DNA of 64,000 nucleotides from Chaetoderma sp. LZ-2023a (lineage: Eukaryota > Mollusca > Caudofoveata > Chaetodermatida > Chaetodermatidae). The notes beneath the pieces are model-generated. The model had not been told where the DNA came from. It saw nothing but the letters and a program-made list of their open reading frames with translations, and searched no databases. Both the position numbers and the translations under genes were made by a program. The stretch lies in the NCBI GenBank assembly GCA_034401795.1, contig CM067369.1, forward strand, positions 142,545,557 to 142,609,556. Reading direction: 5' to 3'. Shown here in pieces: positions 1 to 11,606 of the stretch (position 1 is its first letter; each line of letters starts with the position of its first letter).

Positions 1-300
1 ACAGGTAGAAAGCTCCTGCTGTGTCGTTCATTCGATGGACCAGAAGAAGCTGTTAACCTCCAGGATGGCATCCTACGGGTAGATGGTGCTGTTAAACTGC
101 TTCAGCGAGTCAGACTCACTAGCCCACAAACGACTCATATAGTCCTAGAGCTACGTTTCTTAGCCAGCAGCAAAGTGAAGCAGCTAGCCCCTGCCCCTGA
201 GGGGATGAAGATTACTATTGAACCGGATGGAGCAGGGCTCGATCTGGCACAGATATTTCTCGAGGGGTTCACTCTGTTCAGTTTAACTCTTCATGTATAG
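1..300 (+). CDS. C-terminal end of an unrecognised ORF, cut by the window edge
   Basis: Frame 1 is open from the first base to a TAG at 298-300, about 99 codons. The translation contains RKLLLCRSFDGPEE, a proline/alanine patch (APAPEG) and a hydrophobic end (FTLFSLTLHV). I do not recognise a domain. It is followed after only two bases by the ATG of the next ORF. Such tight ORF packing is more typical of a retroelement or virus-derived element than of a host gene with introns. The start lies outside the window, so the length is unknown. Confidence 0.4.
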   Translation, partial: TGRKLLLCRSFDGPEEAVNLQDGILRVDGAVKLLQRVRLTSPQTTHIVLELRFLASSKVKQLAPAPEGMKITIEPDGAGLDLAQIFLEGFTLFSLTLHV

Positions 301-302
301 CC

Positions 303-677
303 ATGATTCACATCATACTGCTCGTGCTGGCGTTTACAGCAGTGGCACAGGGCGCTGAGACTGCCATGATATTGGATGCTAAGTGGGCCCACTTCCGGGA
401 TACCCCCCAGTACAATCATTGGGAAGACCCCTTGCGGAGAAACATTTATGACCGCTTTCACTCACGTGAAGAGATCGAGTCTGTCTGCCACTTCTATGGT
501 GTGGAGAGGGTAGGACGTGGTTGTCTGCTGAAGACACATGCTCAGCACCAGATTCTCTGTGTAACATGTGAGCATGCCATAGTCTGCCGTGGTGCAAATG
601 CTAAGCACTTTAGCCTCCTACCAAGTGAGCGTTGTCAAGGTAGATGGAAGACACTATGGGTGGTCCCATCATGCTGA
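303..677 (+). CDS. Unrecognised small ORF with signal-peptide-like N-terminus
   Basis: This 124-residue ORF opens with a hydrophobic stretch (MIHIILLVLAFTAVAQG) that looks like a cleavable signal peptide ending near AQG/AE. It is cysteine-rich after residue 60 (CHFYGV, GRGCLL, ILCVTCEHAIVC). A secreted or membrane-surface product is inferred. Two bases separate it from the upstream stop. A second coding-like frame (frame 2, about 644-860, ending in an Arg-rich tail) overlaps its 3' end, so a frameshift may have removed the original C-terminus. The order ORF-stop-signal-peptide ORF resembles the pol/env order of a retroelement, but no domain supports that. Function is unknown. Confidence 0.35.
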   Translation: MIHIILLVLAFTAVAQGAETAMILDAKWAHFRDTPQYNHWEDPLRRNIYDRFHSREEIESVCHFYGVERVGRGCLLKTHAQHQILCVTCEHAIVCRGANAKHFSLLPSERCQGRWKTLWVVPSC

Positions 678-848
678 TGCGACTCTGGCCGAGACTACCT
701 GTTTGTCTGAGCCTACACAGAATAGAGAGAGGCCAGCCACTGGCCGGTATCCTGAGGAGGTTCTCCCGGACAGTGAGGTCCGCAAGGGAGTTTTATTTTC
801 GCCACAGCCTTCCATGTCAGCATGTCCCATCTCAACCACGACGGTCAT

Positions 849-1118
849 ATGTCTCAAATTTCTATACCCCAGGGATTGAGAGGGCGGTGGGGGCCACGGA
901 TCGCCGAACAGCTGCCAGTTGAGGTCGGTGGTATCATTTTAATTCCGACCAGGATTAAATCACTTCATTCTCGTGGTACTGATCAGAACCGGAATGAAAG
1001 GCAAACACCAACCACATGTCTCAACAACCCTAAGTCCCCAGGGATTAAAAGGGCGGTGGGGCCACGGATCGCCGATCAGCTGTCAGTTGAAGGAGGTGGT
1101 ATCATTTTAATTCCGACT
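849..1118. repeat. Direct duplication of a ~100-bp segment, offset 167 bp
   Basis: The segment running from GTCTCAA through CAGGGATT, GGGCGGTGGGG, CCACGGATCGCCG and TATCATTTTAATTCCGAC occurs at about 849-949 and again at about 1016-1118, with scattered substitutions. The intervening 67 bp is unrelated. Both copies are open in one frame, so the repeat also appears in a 121-codon ORF (822-1187) that I regard as incidental. Confidence 0.75.
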
Positions 1119-1189
1119 CTACTACTGCATTGCATTCTCGGCCTAGCTTTGCATGATCTTTGCTCTGACTATTTTGGTAGAGGATGAGC

Positions 1190-2430
1190 CTTCTGTTGTT
1201 CGGACAGATTTACAAGTGGATCTGCAGTGTAGCGTCAAGCTCTGTTGTTACTCTTGACAACTCTTACATTAGTTGCTGATGTTTCAATGCATTTAAGTAC
1301 TCTTGATAAAGTCTCATTTGAATTTGAGTTTATGTCAATGGTTGCTATCTGGTCCTCGAGAGTCCTCGTGAATGACATTTGAGTAGTGTTGTCAGTAACG
1401 AGTCTCTTGTTCAAAGTTTACTTTCTCACGTTGGTTGGCATGGTGCTTATTTAGCAGACAAATGGGCTTCATTCGAAGTCAGGTGACAGAGACTGGCTTA
1501 TGATCAGAGTTAACGGATGGGCTTCCATGTGAAAGGGAATCTGAAATAGTGATTTTGCACTGATTTTACACATCTCAATCAATTTGGTTGAAGAGAACTG
1601 TTGTGGCCTTGAATCCTGTCTCTGCTCTACAGGCTGTGATCTGTCCTGTTCATATTGTTTGGTGATTACATGAGTGCTTGAAGAGCATATTTGTAGCAAA
1701 GAGACAGTGAGCACTGAGGAAAAATGCCAGAGCGTCTGCATTGCTGTTACATTTGCCCATAACCTATGACCCCATGCACATGTTGTGTCCCGCATCCTTT
1801 TTGCTTTGCTGAGTTTGCCTAGGTTGGAGTTGACGTCGACAAAGACAAACAATTGCCATCTGGCTGGAATGTTGATGGTAGAACTCAGTTCGGCATAGAA
1901 AAACTTGATCAGGGTATGATAGCCCTTGGATTTTTCGGCAGTTGAACAAATGCATTAACAGTGGCACTTGTGGCGGTACCATTTCACAATGGCATGGCCA
2001 GGTCAATGAATGCAACACAATCGCTGATGTATCCAAAACATAGGATGTGATCCAAGAGCCTCTGTCCGATTACAACTCCCAGATCATGTTATGTGGCCTG
2101 TTACTGCTGCTTGCTGATTAGCTTTTAACCAGTTTACAGTTGCTACTCTGAATGAGTGGATATGTTTATTTATTGGATGCATGCAACATCAATGTTATAG
2201 TATTTAAGGTATCATCATAATGTTTGTCGCTTAAATGTGGTGGTCAAGCCACGTACATTTCATGTTGAGATTGCAAACTCGTATGGAGATGACAACGACT
2301 GAGGATGTTGAGTACAGTTTGTTTGAAGAAGCTTAGACATGGCCAAAGTTACCCCTGAATGCGGTTATAAGCTCATAAACCTTGATGATGTTGTCAGCAT
2401 TTTAAGTTTCGCGAATGTGGAACTTTGTGC
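1190..2430. other. No gene recognised
   Basis: Short overlapping minus-strand ORFs (1469-1852, 1764-2036) show no domain I can name and change frame repeatedly. They may be remains of the same decayed repeat as the downstream 2440-2946 segment, but I cannot support that. No clear simple repeat or RNA gene is visible. Confidence 0.4.
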
Positions 2431-2439
2431 ATCCTCTAC

Positions 2440-2946
2440 ATATTCTTGCATCTAGTAAGGTAATCAAAGTCACCTGCAAACATTTTTGCAAGCATGATAT
2501 TATCCTCCATCGATGTTGCCATATCTCTCAATAACTGTTCTGCGCACCTAGTAGAATATCGTATCAGGTTCTGTTGTTCAGTGTCGCAAAAGAAATAAAT
2601 GTTGGTCTTCGTCGCCGATGACATCAACATTTTCTTTGATCTTCTTTGCTTGCTATATTTACTGGTATGATCTAGTCTTTCATTTTTGGGAGACTTCCTT
2701 GTTCTGTTTAGTTTTTCATGGCTGAATGGCATGTGACACATTATTTTCAAGAAACAGATGTGTGGAAGAATCGGGGTCAAATGAGAGTGGTACTGGTAGA
2801 GGTAACACATCAAATTCTTTATATTCACAAATGTTGTCTAAGAATTTCTCATATGCGGCAAGAGCAAATTGTATTCTGGCTTTTGTGGGTATCGTAAAAG
2901 ATTTCCCACCATCTTTTTGGCGCACTTGACATACGTTCCAATCCAT
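2440..2946 (-). pseudogene. Broken copy of a repeat-associated protein family
   Basis: Read on the minus strand, the segment starts with WNVCQVRQKDGGKSFTIPTK. It shifts frame near 2720 and continues through FSHEKLNRTRKS, a CDTEQQN patch and a stretch reading EDNIMLAKMFAGDFD. The pattern K-L-x-R-x-RK, a short Cys patch and 'LxAKxxAGD' is one I have seen in uncharacterised multicopy proteins of molluscs and cnidarians. That is family memory, not a search. The frameshift and the missing 'KYHxxCL' continuation after LTRC make this a non-functional fragment. Confidence 0.4.
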
Positions 2947-3221
2947 TATCTGAAATGAATGAGAAACAGAAATTCATATTCTTGATAATAAAGCATAGGG
3001 GTTTATATAAAGGATATTGCTTCATTAGTTATAGGGGTATTACTTGTTGGACAAAAACACCCAACCTTTCGGGTGCATGCTTTAACATGACTTACTCTTG
3101 ACCACATATCTTAAGTACCCATCATATTGCGGCCCCAAAGAGAGGTGGTCATTATAGGCAAGTTTTCCATTATTTATGGATTGATATTATTAAAATAATA
3201 AATTATATAATATGGCATCAA

Positions 3222-3223
<2 letters not shown>

Positions 3224-3295
<72 letters not shown>
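3224..3295. repeat. (TA)n microsatellite
   Basis: This is an uninterrupted alternating AT tract of about 72 bp. The tyrosine/isoleucine ORFs that cross it are simple-repeat artefacts. Confidence 0.98.
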
Positions 3296-3298
<3 letters not shown>

Positions 3299-3499
3299 TC
3301 CATAACATATAGTTGTAATAATCTCCAGTGTCGTCATATTGCATTTTGACGGCCATTTTGAAAATATTGTATAATCCGAAAAAATCAAATAAAATATGTG
3401 TAAGTACAAACCCTGAAAGTTTGGTGCTTTTGTCCGGAATGTAACACGCCATGTCACTAAGGTACCTCACTATATAGCCTATCTAGAATGGGCAGAATT

Positions 3500-3803
3500 T
3501 GCTGTTTTAGCTATGCCCCGCCCATCTCTAGCTAAGCTCGACCCACACATTGCTTGTGGTGGGATCGATTGATCGCTGAACTCCTTTATAAGTTCCCACA
3601 AAACTATACAGGCGTTGAATATTTTGAAACTAACTAACAGCGCCCAGTCAAATTAGTTTCAAAATATTCAACAGCATGTTTATTAAATACCAAAAACTAT
3701 CAATTCGTACAACGTGTCAGACTATTAAGGGTTTAAAACCGGCTATGCTGAGTCACGTCATGATTATGACGTCACCCTACAGTAGTAGTTGGTTATGACG
3801 TCA
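3500..3803 (-). repeat. CRE/hairpin module, copy A
   Basis: Reading left to right, it has TAGCTATGCCCCGCCCATCT and the AGCTAAGCTC / CCCACAC arm. The hairpin follows (GTTGAATATTTTGAAAC at 3614, GTTTCAAAATATTCAAC near 3656-3672), then GTTTATTAAAT (AATAAA on the minus strand). Two perfect TGACGTCA palindromes lie at 3767-3774 and 3796-3803. This is the reverse orientation of the copies at 20.8, 29.7 and 54.1 kb. The hairpin loop is short here (CTAACAGCGCC) and lacks the GTTGCTGCC core. Confidence 0.8.
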
Positions 3804-3853
3804 TATGATTGAGTGAGGAAATGGATTTATGGATATTTCTTCATGCTGAGCAA

Positions 3854-5609
<1,756 letters not shown>

Positions 5610-5687
<78 letters not shown>
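5610..5687. repeat. (TA)n microsatellite, right of Tc1 copy 1
   Basis: About 78 bp of pure alternating TA begin directly at the right transposon tip and run to the decayed 3' end of the LINE. Confidence 0.95.
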
Positions 5688-5689
<2 letters not shown>

Positions 5690-5692
<3 letters not shown>

Positions 5693-6976
5693 GATTGGCA
5701 TACTCGACTGAACCATGCTTGCTCTTCAATCGATGGTAATTTGTCTTCTGGAGAAGTTATGAATTGACGAATCCATCAGCTTTCTACTTTTGCTATGTGA
5801 TTTATTGACTATCAAATATTAGAGTGTGTAGTTCATCCTCTACGCAGTTGCATATATCACAAGACGTTCGCTTCTTTCCGTTCCCGTCCACCAGCAATTC
5901 TCAATAGCTAATTTGTGATTTAGCGTTCTAAAATGGCATAACGTTATCGCATCATGGTGGGGGAGAATTGTGAAGTATCGTTCCAAATACATCGTCTTTT
6001 GTTTTGTTATAGAAAGATAACTGGCTTGACACACTGATGTCAGTTCTACACTTCTCTTTAAATTGATTTTCTAAAGCTGTTTGTACCTGATTTGTTAATT
6101 GTGTTTTATTTATGTTGTCTTTCTCAAATGCTTCAGCATAACCTGTTAATGTTAGGATTGCTTTTATCTTCTCTATCCGTTTAAACTGTGTATTCTTTTT
6201 TTTCCGCATAGTGTAGCCTAATATAATATAGTATAGATGACAGTTTTCCGTATCCCGCGTCTACTATGTCAGCCCAGAACCGACTTACATTATATCTTTA
6301 TATGTAAGGGGTATTTTCCTAGTTCGGTATAGATCATAATATCTTTTTCATGTGTAAAAGGATTTTGTAACATTTTATTTGGCAAGTCTGAAGCAGATCA
6401 GTGTTCTCAACACACACACCCTCCCCAATTTCAGACGCATATAACATTACTGGTGAGACCATACAATCAAAAAGTGAACATTGTAAGTCAATTGGTACAT
6501 TCCTTGTTTCAAGGTACGTTTTCTACATGACATTACCATTATATTTGAAAAGGACTCATAGGAATAGATATTCATCGACTATTTCCTCTAATTTGGAATT
6601 GTGGCTGATTGGTTTTCTTGCGCTTTTGAAATATTATTTTTGTTTAAATTCGTTAACTTTCAACTTCCATTCATTACAGTAATCTTGGAATGTATCTAAA
6701 GCATTTTGGAGAGCTGGTGCAGGTTCTGCCATTATTATAGTGCCGTCCACATACAAGAGCGCGAATAAATATAAGTATTGGTGTAAATCATCAGCCATTT
6801 CACTAATTGATGGCAGTCCTAGAATGTGGCGCTCTTCTAAATAGTCTTCCAAGTCATTTAAGAATATTGAAAAAAGAAAAGGTGACAAAGGTTCTGCTTG
6901 ACTTACACCAACCATACAAGGAAATATGTCTGATTCAGCTGAATTATGAAAGACAAATAATTGTATTGACTTATAT
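5690..6976 (-). pseudogene. LINE reverse transcriptase, 3' half
   Basis: The minus-strand reading begins at the Tc1 junction with YKSIQLFVFHN and gives the RT block GVSQAEPLSPFLFSIFLNDL. An LLYVDGT box follows near 6740 (normally YADD, so the second catalytic Asp is changed to Gly). Further down, ENQFKEKCRTDISVSSQ (near 6050) and TLCHFRTLNHKLAIE (near 5920) match the C-terminal region of jockey/CR1-type LINEs. The last recognisable part is a cysteine-containing end near 5790-5860 in another frame. Several frameshifts are present. The element is dead. Confidence 0.85.
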
Positions 6977-6977
6977 A

Positions 6978-8634
6978 CACCTGTGCAAAAGTTAAGCACC
7001 ACCCTATTTTTACGCACATGCGAGGGTATATTCATGTGCTATGAAGAAAGCAATAGCATAAACATTTATGTACCCATCCATCTTAGTGCAAGAGGTAATA
7101 ATGCAACTAGAGGAGTGCTGATTATGATGGTGGGGAAACACTGTATGTTTTTGTTTGAACTTGAAAACGAGGCCTGAATATGGTTACGTTGACACAACTG
7201 ACAACTATTGCCCTACAGTTGACACACGTGGCTAGATTGTCATTAATGGTGTCTGAAAACGAAGTTTAACATCTGTGCACGAGTTTGAGACTGTCATTAT
7301 TAATACCGGGTATATCCACCTTGTGCCTGGATGACGGCCTGGACACGACGCCTCATGCTGGTCACCAACCGACTGATACGCCATTGTGGTATTCGTTGCC
7401 ATTCAAGATGGAGTGCGTCTGTTAATTCCTGTAGGTTCTGCACAGGAGGATCCCTCCTTCTCACCATGTTTCCCAGAATGTCCCAGATATGCTCAATAGG
7501 GTTCATGTCAGGGCTCCTTGCTGGCCATGGTAGGGTTTCGATGGCATTCTGGCGGAGGTATTCATGCACAGCTCTAGCACGATGTGGTCGGGCGTTGTCA
7601 TCCATGAATATAGGGTGGGTTCCAGGTGCATGATTTACAAAATGAGGGACCACAACTCTATCCAGTATGGAATCTTGATATCTTTGTCCATTTAGTGTTC
7701 CAGGTACAGTCAACAGATCCAGCTTACAATCAAATGAGATGCACCCCCATATCATAACGGAACCTCCACCAAATGGAACTTCTTCCATGATGTTACGTTG
7801 GTCGTACGCCGTGCGTCTGGACCTCCATACATGAGTTCGACCATCTGTGGCATGAAGCAGGAACCGACTTTCATCGGACCAGTGTACCCGTCTCCAGGAT
7901 CTCATGTTCCAGTGTCTTCTTTCGTTGCACCACCTCAGACGCTCCTCTTTGTGGTGTGCAGTGAGGAGAGGACGTCTGACAGGTCTCCTAGCTTTCATGC
8001 CAGCAGCATACAGTCTCCTTTTGACGGTAGACATTGACACTCTATTGCGCGTTTCCCATAGCTGGCTGAGCACTCTGCTGTTGGTGAATGGAGATCTCCT
8101 AACAAGGCGTACTAGGGCTCGATCATCACGGGCAGTAGTCTTCTTCGGTCTTCCAGATCTAGGCCTGTCCTTCACTTCGTTAGTTTGCCCATGTTTTGCA
8201 ATCAAACGACTGATTACAGTATGGTTAATGTTCAGCTGTCTGCCAATCTCTCTGCATGACATACCAGTGGTATGCTTGCCTATGATTTGCCATTTCACAC
8301 GATCACTTAACCTTCGTCTTGCCATAGCGGTTCACAATCAAGAGCTAGTTCTCTCTGTACAAATAAACCACGGTCATGAACACAAAATTCCTAATCTTGT
8401 CGCCTAAATCTGTATGTAATGTTCTACACCTCAAACTGGACTTTTACATAACTGAACACGTGTGCTGCTTCCCGCCACGCACGGACATCAAGCGGCGTGA
8501 AGTCATGCATGCATGTGCATTTCGTACTTGGAATTATGTCAGCTAACGCAGGGACAAACTGTATGGCAGCCTAGTTGTACCATCATGTTTCTACGTTCTA
8601 TTGTTTTTGCTGGTGCTTAACTTTTGCACAGGTG
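6978..8634 (-). mobile_element. Tc1-like transposon, copy 2 (apparently intact)
   Basis: This 1657-bp element is bounded by CACCTGTGCAAAAG and CTTTTGCACAGGTG tips and by TA at 6976-6977 and 8635-8636. It interrupts the LINE reverse transcriptase. Removing the element and one TA leaves the LINE reading frame continuous across the junction. It carries one long transposase ORF. About 320 bp lie between each tip and the gene, and both flanks are almost identical to those of copy 1, so the two copies arose recently from one source. Confidence 0.96.
7300..8325 (-). CDS. Tc1-family transposase, DD34E, full length
   Basis: This 341-residue protein cuts and pastes the element through its inverted ends into TA sites. 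Residues 1-110 form the paired-like helix-turn-helix DNA-binding region (REIGRQLNINHTVISRLIAK is the first helix-turn-helix), with a GRP-type basic linker at 54-63. The catalytic triad is visible as D151 (HWSDESRF), D243 (MDDNARPHRA) and E278 (NPIEHIWD). There are 34 residues between the second Asp and the Glu, the Tc1 signature spacing. A glycine-rich patch (FGGGSVMIWG) at 185-194 is also typical. The length is normal for Tc1 transposases. No stop or frameshift is seen, so activity is possible but unproven. The ATG at 8325 is chosen because the typical family start (MARRRLSDR) begins there. Confidence 0.95.
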   Translation of the reverse strand: MARRRLSDRVKWQIIGKHTTGMSCREIGRQLNINHTVISRLIAKHGQTNEVKDRPRSGRPKKTTARDDRALVRLVRRSPFTNSRVLSQLWETRNRVSMSTVKRRLYAAGMKARRPVRRPLLTAHHKEERLRWCNERRHWNMRSWRRVHWSDESRFLLHATDGRTHVWRSRRTAYDQRNIMEEVPFGGGSVMIWGCISFDCKLDLLTVPGTLNGQRYQDSILDRVVVPHFVNHAPGTHPIFMDDNARPHRARAVHEYLRQNAIETLPWPARSPDMNPIEHIWDILGNMVRRRDPPVQNLQELTDALHLEWQRIPQWRISRLVTSMRRRVQAVIQAQGGYTRY

Positions 8635-8636
8635 TA

Positions 8637-9430
8637 TATGTATTATGGATGACGTTAAAACACTTTCCTGAGAGTCCGCATTTTATCTATTTTCTCCAAT
8701 GTTCATTTCTCCAGACCATATGGAAGGGCTGTATAAAATCAATAAAGCAGCAGACTAATTTTTTATTTTCAGAAAATAGAAGTTGTTATATTAAATATAG
8801 TGAAAATATATTGTCCAGTGTTGATCTGCCTTTTCTCAATCCATTTTGCACATCCGAGATTGTTTCGTGTTTTTCAACATATGCATTTAAACTGGTGTTC
8901 AATATTGTTGTGAATAGATTTCCCATGCAGCTTAATAAGGTTATTGGATGATAGTTTGACGCATCTGACTCATCTTCCTTTTTCTTGTATATAGGTATTA
9001 TTTTTCCTATAAGCCAAGTTTCAGGTATCCAGCCTTTGTCACATATTAGGTTAAATAACTGTGCATAGATAGGGAGCATTTTACGACTTGTAGATTTAAT
9101 AAATGCATTCACAATTTGATCTATTCCACTTGCTTTGTTGTTTGCAAGCTTATTAATTGCTGTTTGTATTTCTTCTATTGAGATTGGGTTATTTAGTTCA
9201 GGTTTATCAGCTATATTTTCATATAATTAGCTAGGTAATTGTCATCTGTGTCGTACTTTTGCTGTTAATAAGCTTCCAATATGCTTTGCTATCTGCTCTT
9301 TTAAGTGTACGAAGTATGGTGTGAATGTTGGTGCGCATATTTTCTGCGTGTATTTTTATCGGTTTTTTATATGCTTTGCTAGCATCTTTTAACAGTTGTT
9401 TATTTAGCTCTGTCTTTGTAGTCACTTGTA
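8637..9430 (-). pseudogene. LINE reverse transcriptase, 5' part
   Basis: From 9425 the minus strand encodes a LINE linker (ASKAYKKPIK, then LRTLKRADSKAYWKLINS). It continues with the RT entry block WLIGKIIPIYKKKEDESDA and a conserved NYHPITLLSCMGNLF. A degenerate FIDFIQPF region near 8730 (normally FIDFSKAFD) follows, ending at FNVIHNT beside the Tc1 insertion. In-frame stops and small shifts are present. It continues into 5690-6976 on the other side of the Tc1 element. Confidence 0.85.
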
Positions 9431-9640
9431 AATATGTTATCTATATTCAGCTGTAGATGTATCCTTTAGATGTTTTCTTTAATTATCTATCTATCGGCGT
9501 AGTTTAGTCCGACTCCGTTCTACCCCTATTAATAGACCACTCAACGTTTTAATTATGCTCACCGAAAAAATTTCAAAACTTGCACATATGGTCACCAAAC
9601 TTGGTATGTGGGTGCATCTTATGGAGAAGGTGTGCACAGT

Positions 9641-9672
9641 ATGAAAAGTAGGTCATGCTGACCTACTTTTCA
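9641..9672. repeat. 32-bp perfect palindrome containing AGGTCA-N3-TGACCT
   Basis: ATGAAAAGTAGGTCA, a TGC spacer and the exact complementary arm TGACCTACTTTTCAT read straight through. The centre is a perfect inverted repeat of nuclear-receptor half-sites with a 3-bp spacer. The site is embedded in repeat DNA. Confidence 0.85.
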
Positions 9673-10194
9673 TGGTTGACTGAATATAACAGAAAATGTT
9701 TGTCCGGGCCATAGTTTCAAGACTTTTTCACATATGGTCACAAAACTTGGTATTGATTATTACAGAAAATATCTCTGTTCATTTTGAACATAGTTTTTAT
9801 ATGTATTTTTCATATGGTGCCAAGCAAAGTCTAAGTGTGTTTATTTAGAGAAACTTAGATTTTGCTTTTATTAAGCTATCGTTAACAAATTGTTCGTTAG
9901 GGCAAATCCCGCCAGACCAAAAGAATGATGGCCCATCGAATCATTCCTACTCCCCAATTTGTGGATTTAACATCATTACCCCAAACCAACAATATTTTTA
10001 AGATGGCCTAATATGGTGATATCTCATTGACAATTTCAAGTTCGTTTCCCTGTATTTGAGCCACAGTTCCAAACCTTTCCCTGAAGCATATGCCTTCAGG
10101 GTTATCCACTCAGTTTCTCTGCAGAGTATGCCTTCAGGAAGCATACATCAATTTATTGATTTGCCTTGAGTTACAATCTGTCACCACACCACAT

Positions 10195-10280
10195 CCATTT
10201 ATCCAACCGCCCACCAATCCCTCCATCCATCTATCCACCCATCCCACCATACATTTATCCAACCACCGACCCATCAATCC
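10195..10280. repeat. (CCAT)n-like low-complexity tract
   Basis: Degenerate CCATCCA/CCACC phrases give a proline/serine/histidine-rich pseudo-ORF. There is no gene here. Confidence 0.7.
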
Positions 10281-10800
10281 AGCCATTAAATGCGGCCATG
10301 TGTTAATAAAATTCCCATTCATGTGGGGGCCAGTTACTGGCCATGGGATCTGGCAATCTAATCAACACATGCTGATGTGGAATGTGTCTGGGTTTATAGC
10401 TAGCAACCTGTCATCCTGGCGACTTGTCGGCGATTTAGTGCCAATTACACTTTATATCCTGACATTTTAATGTTGCGATAGTTTCAGCGGAGACTAAGAT
10501 TATTCCATATGATAACCCAAATTTCTGAACTTAAAGATCACAACGATTGTCACCATGCAACCACCCACCTTACCACACATAGGGCGCACATGATAGGGTT
10601 TTGGCATGAGTCAGGTGGATGAGTTTTAAGAATGAGATGCAACTAAGAAACGGGGTTCTTGGCTTGAAGTTTTGGGCGGGATGAAATGTTGGGAAAGCAA
10701 AGATGCTGACACCGGGGACGTTGTGTTAGGCAAATTGTGAGGATTGTAATTTTGCGAGACGAGATGTAGTGACCAAGCCTGGTGCTGTTGCTATTCTGCC

Positions 10801-11370
10801 GTTGCTGTTTATAACGACCGCCTCTCGTCGTGTCATTGAGTTTCCTATATTGTACTGTTACTGTTCATAACGACCAGCTCTCATTGTGTTATTGGATTAC
10901 CTGTTGCCGTGCTATTGGATTAACTGTTGCTATTGTCCTGTTGCTGTTCATAACGACCACCTCTCGTCGTGTCATTTGGTTCTCTATACTGTACTGTCGC
11001 GCTGTTCATAACGACCACCTCTCGTCGTGTCATTGGATTAACTATAAGGTACTGTTTATAACGACCACCTTTCGCTTGATCATTGGATTGCTTATACCGT
11101 ACTATTGCTGTTTATAACGACCGCCTCTCGTCGTGTCATTGAGTTTCCTATATTGTACGGTCGCTGTTCATAATGAGCAGCCCTCGTCGTGTTATTGGAT
11201 TACCTTTTGCCGTGTTATTGGATTAGCTATTGCTATTGTGGTGTTGCTGTTTATAACGATCACCTCTCGTCGTGTCATTGGATTAACTATAAGGTACTGT
11301 CTCTGTTCATAACGGCCACCTTTCGCTGGATCATTGGATTGCTTATATCATACTATTGCCTTCCATAAGT
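10801..11370. repeat. Higher-order tandem repeat (~60-bp units, ~303-bp super-unit)
   Basis: The phrase (T/C)TGCTGTT(C/T)ATAACGACC(A/G)CCTCTCGTCGTGTCATTG recurs about every 60 bp with unit-specific differences. A block of about five units starting GTTGCTGTTTATAACGACCG at 10801 restarts at 11104 (offset 303) with the same order of unit variants. That is the signature of a higher-order repeat: two blocks, the second slightly short. No coding potential is recognised. Confidence 0.85.
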
Positions 11371-11606
11371 CACCATATGCCAAAGTATGCTTCTTATTAT
11401 TCAATTACATATTTCAGTACACTATATTGGCTATTAAATGTCATTATATCATACAAATTATGTTTTGCAGTGTGGTTCATCTTCAAATTTCAGATCAATT
11501 AGTTTTGATTATATAGCAATTGCATATATTCCTACTTGTGGGATGATTGGACTTTGTGACAACCCGAATCTCAGGTACCATAGGCAACAGCCACTATTAT
11601 TGGTCA

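Larger units (their letters stand above)
9480..10790. other. Unassigned repeat-like DNA
   Basis: No coding region is supported. Short phrases such as CACATATGGTCACCAAACTTGG occur twice (about 9586 and 9729). The region is part of the roughly 6-kb block that separates the two LINE parts. Confidence 0.4.
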
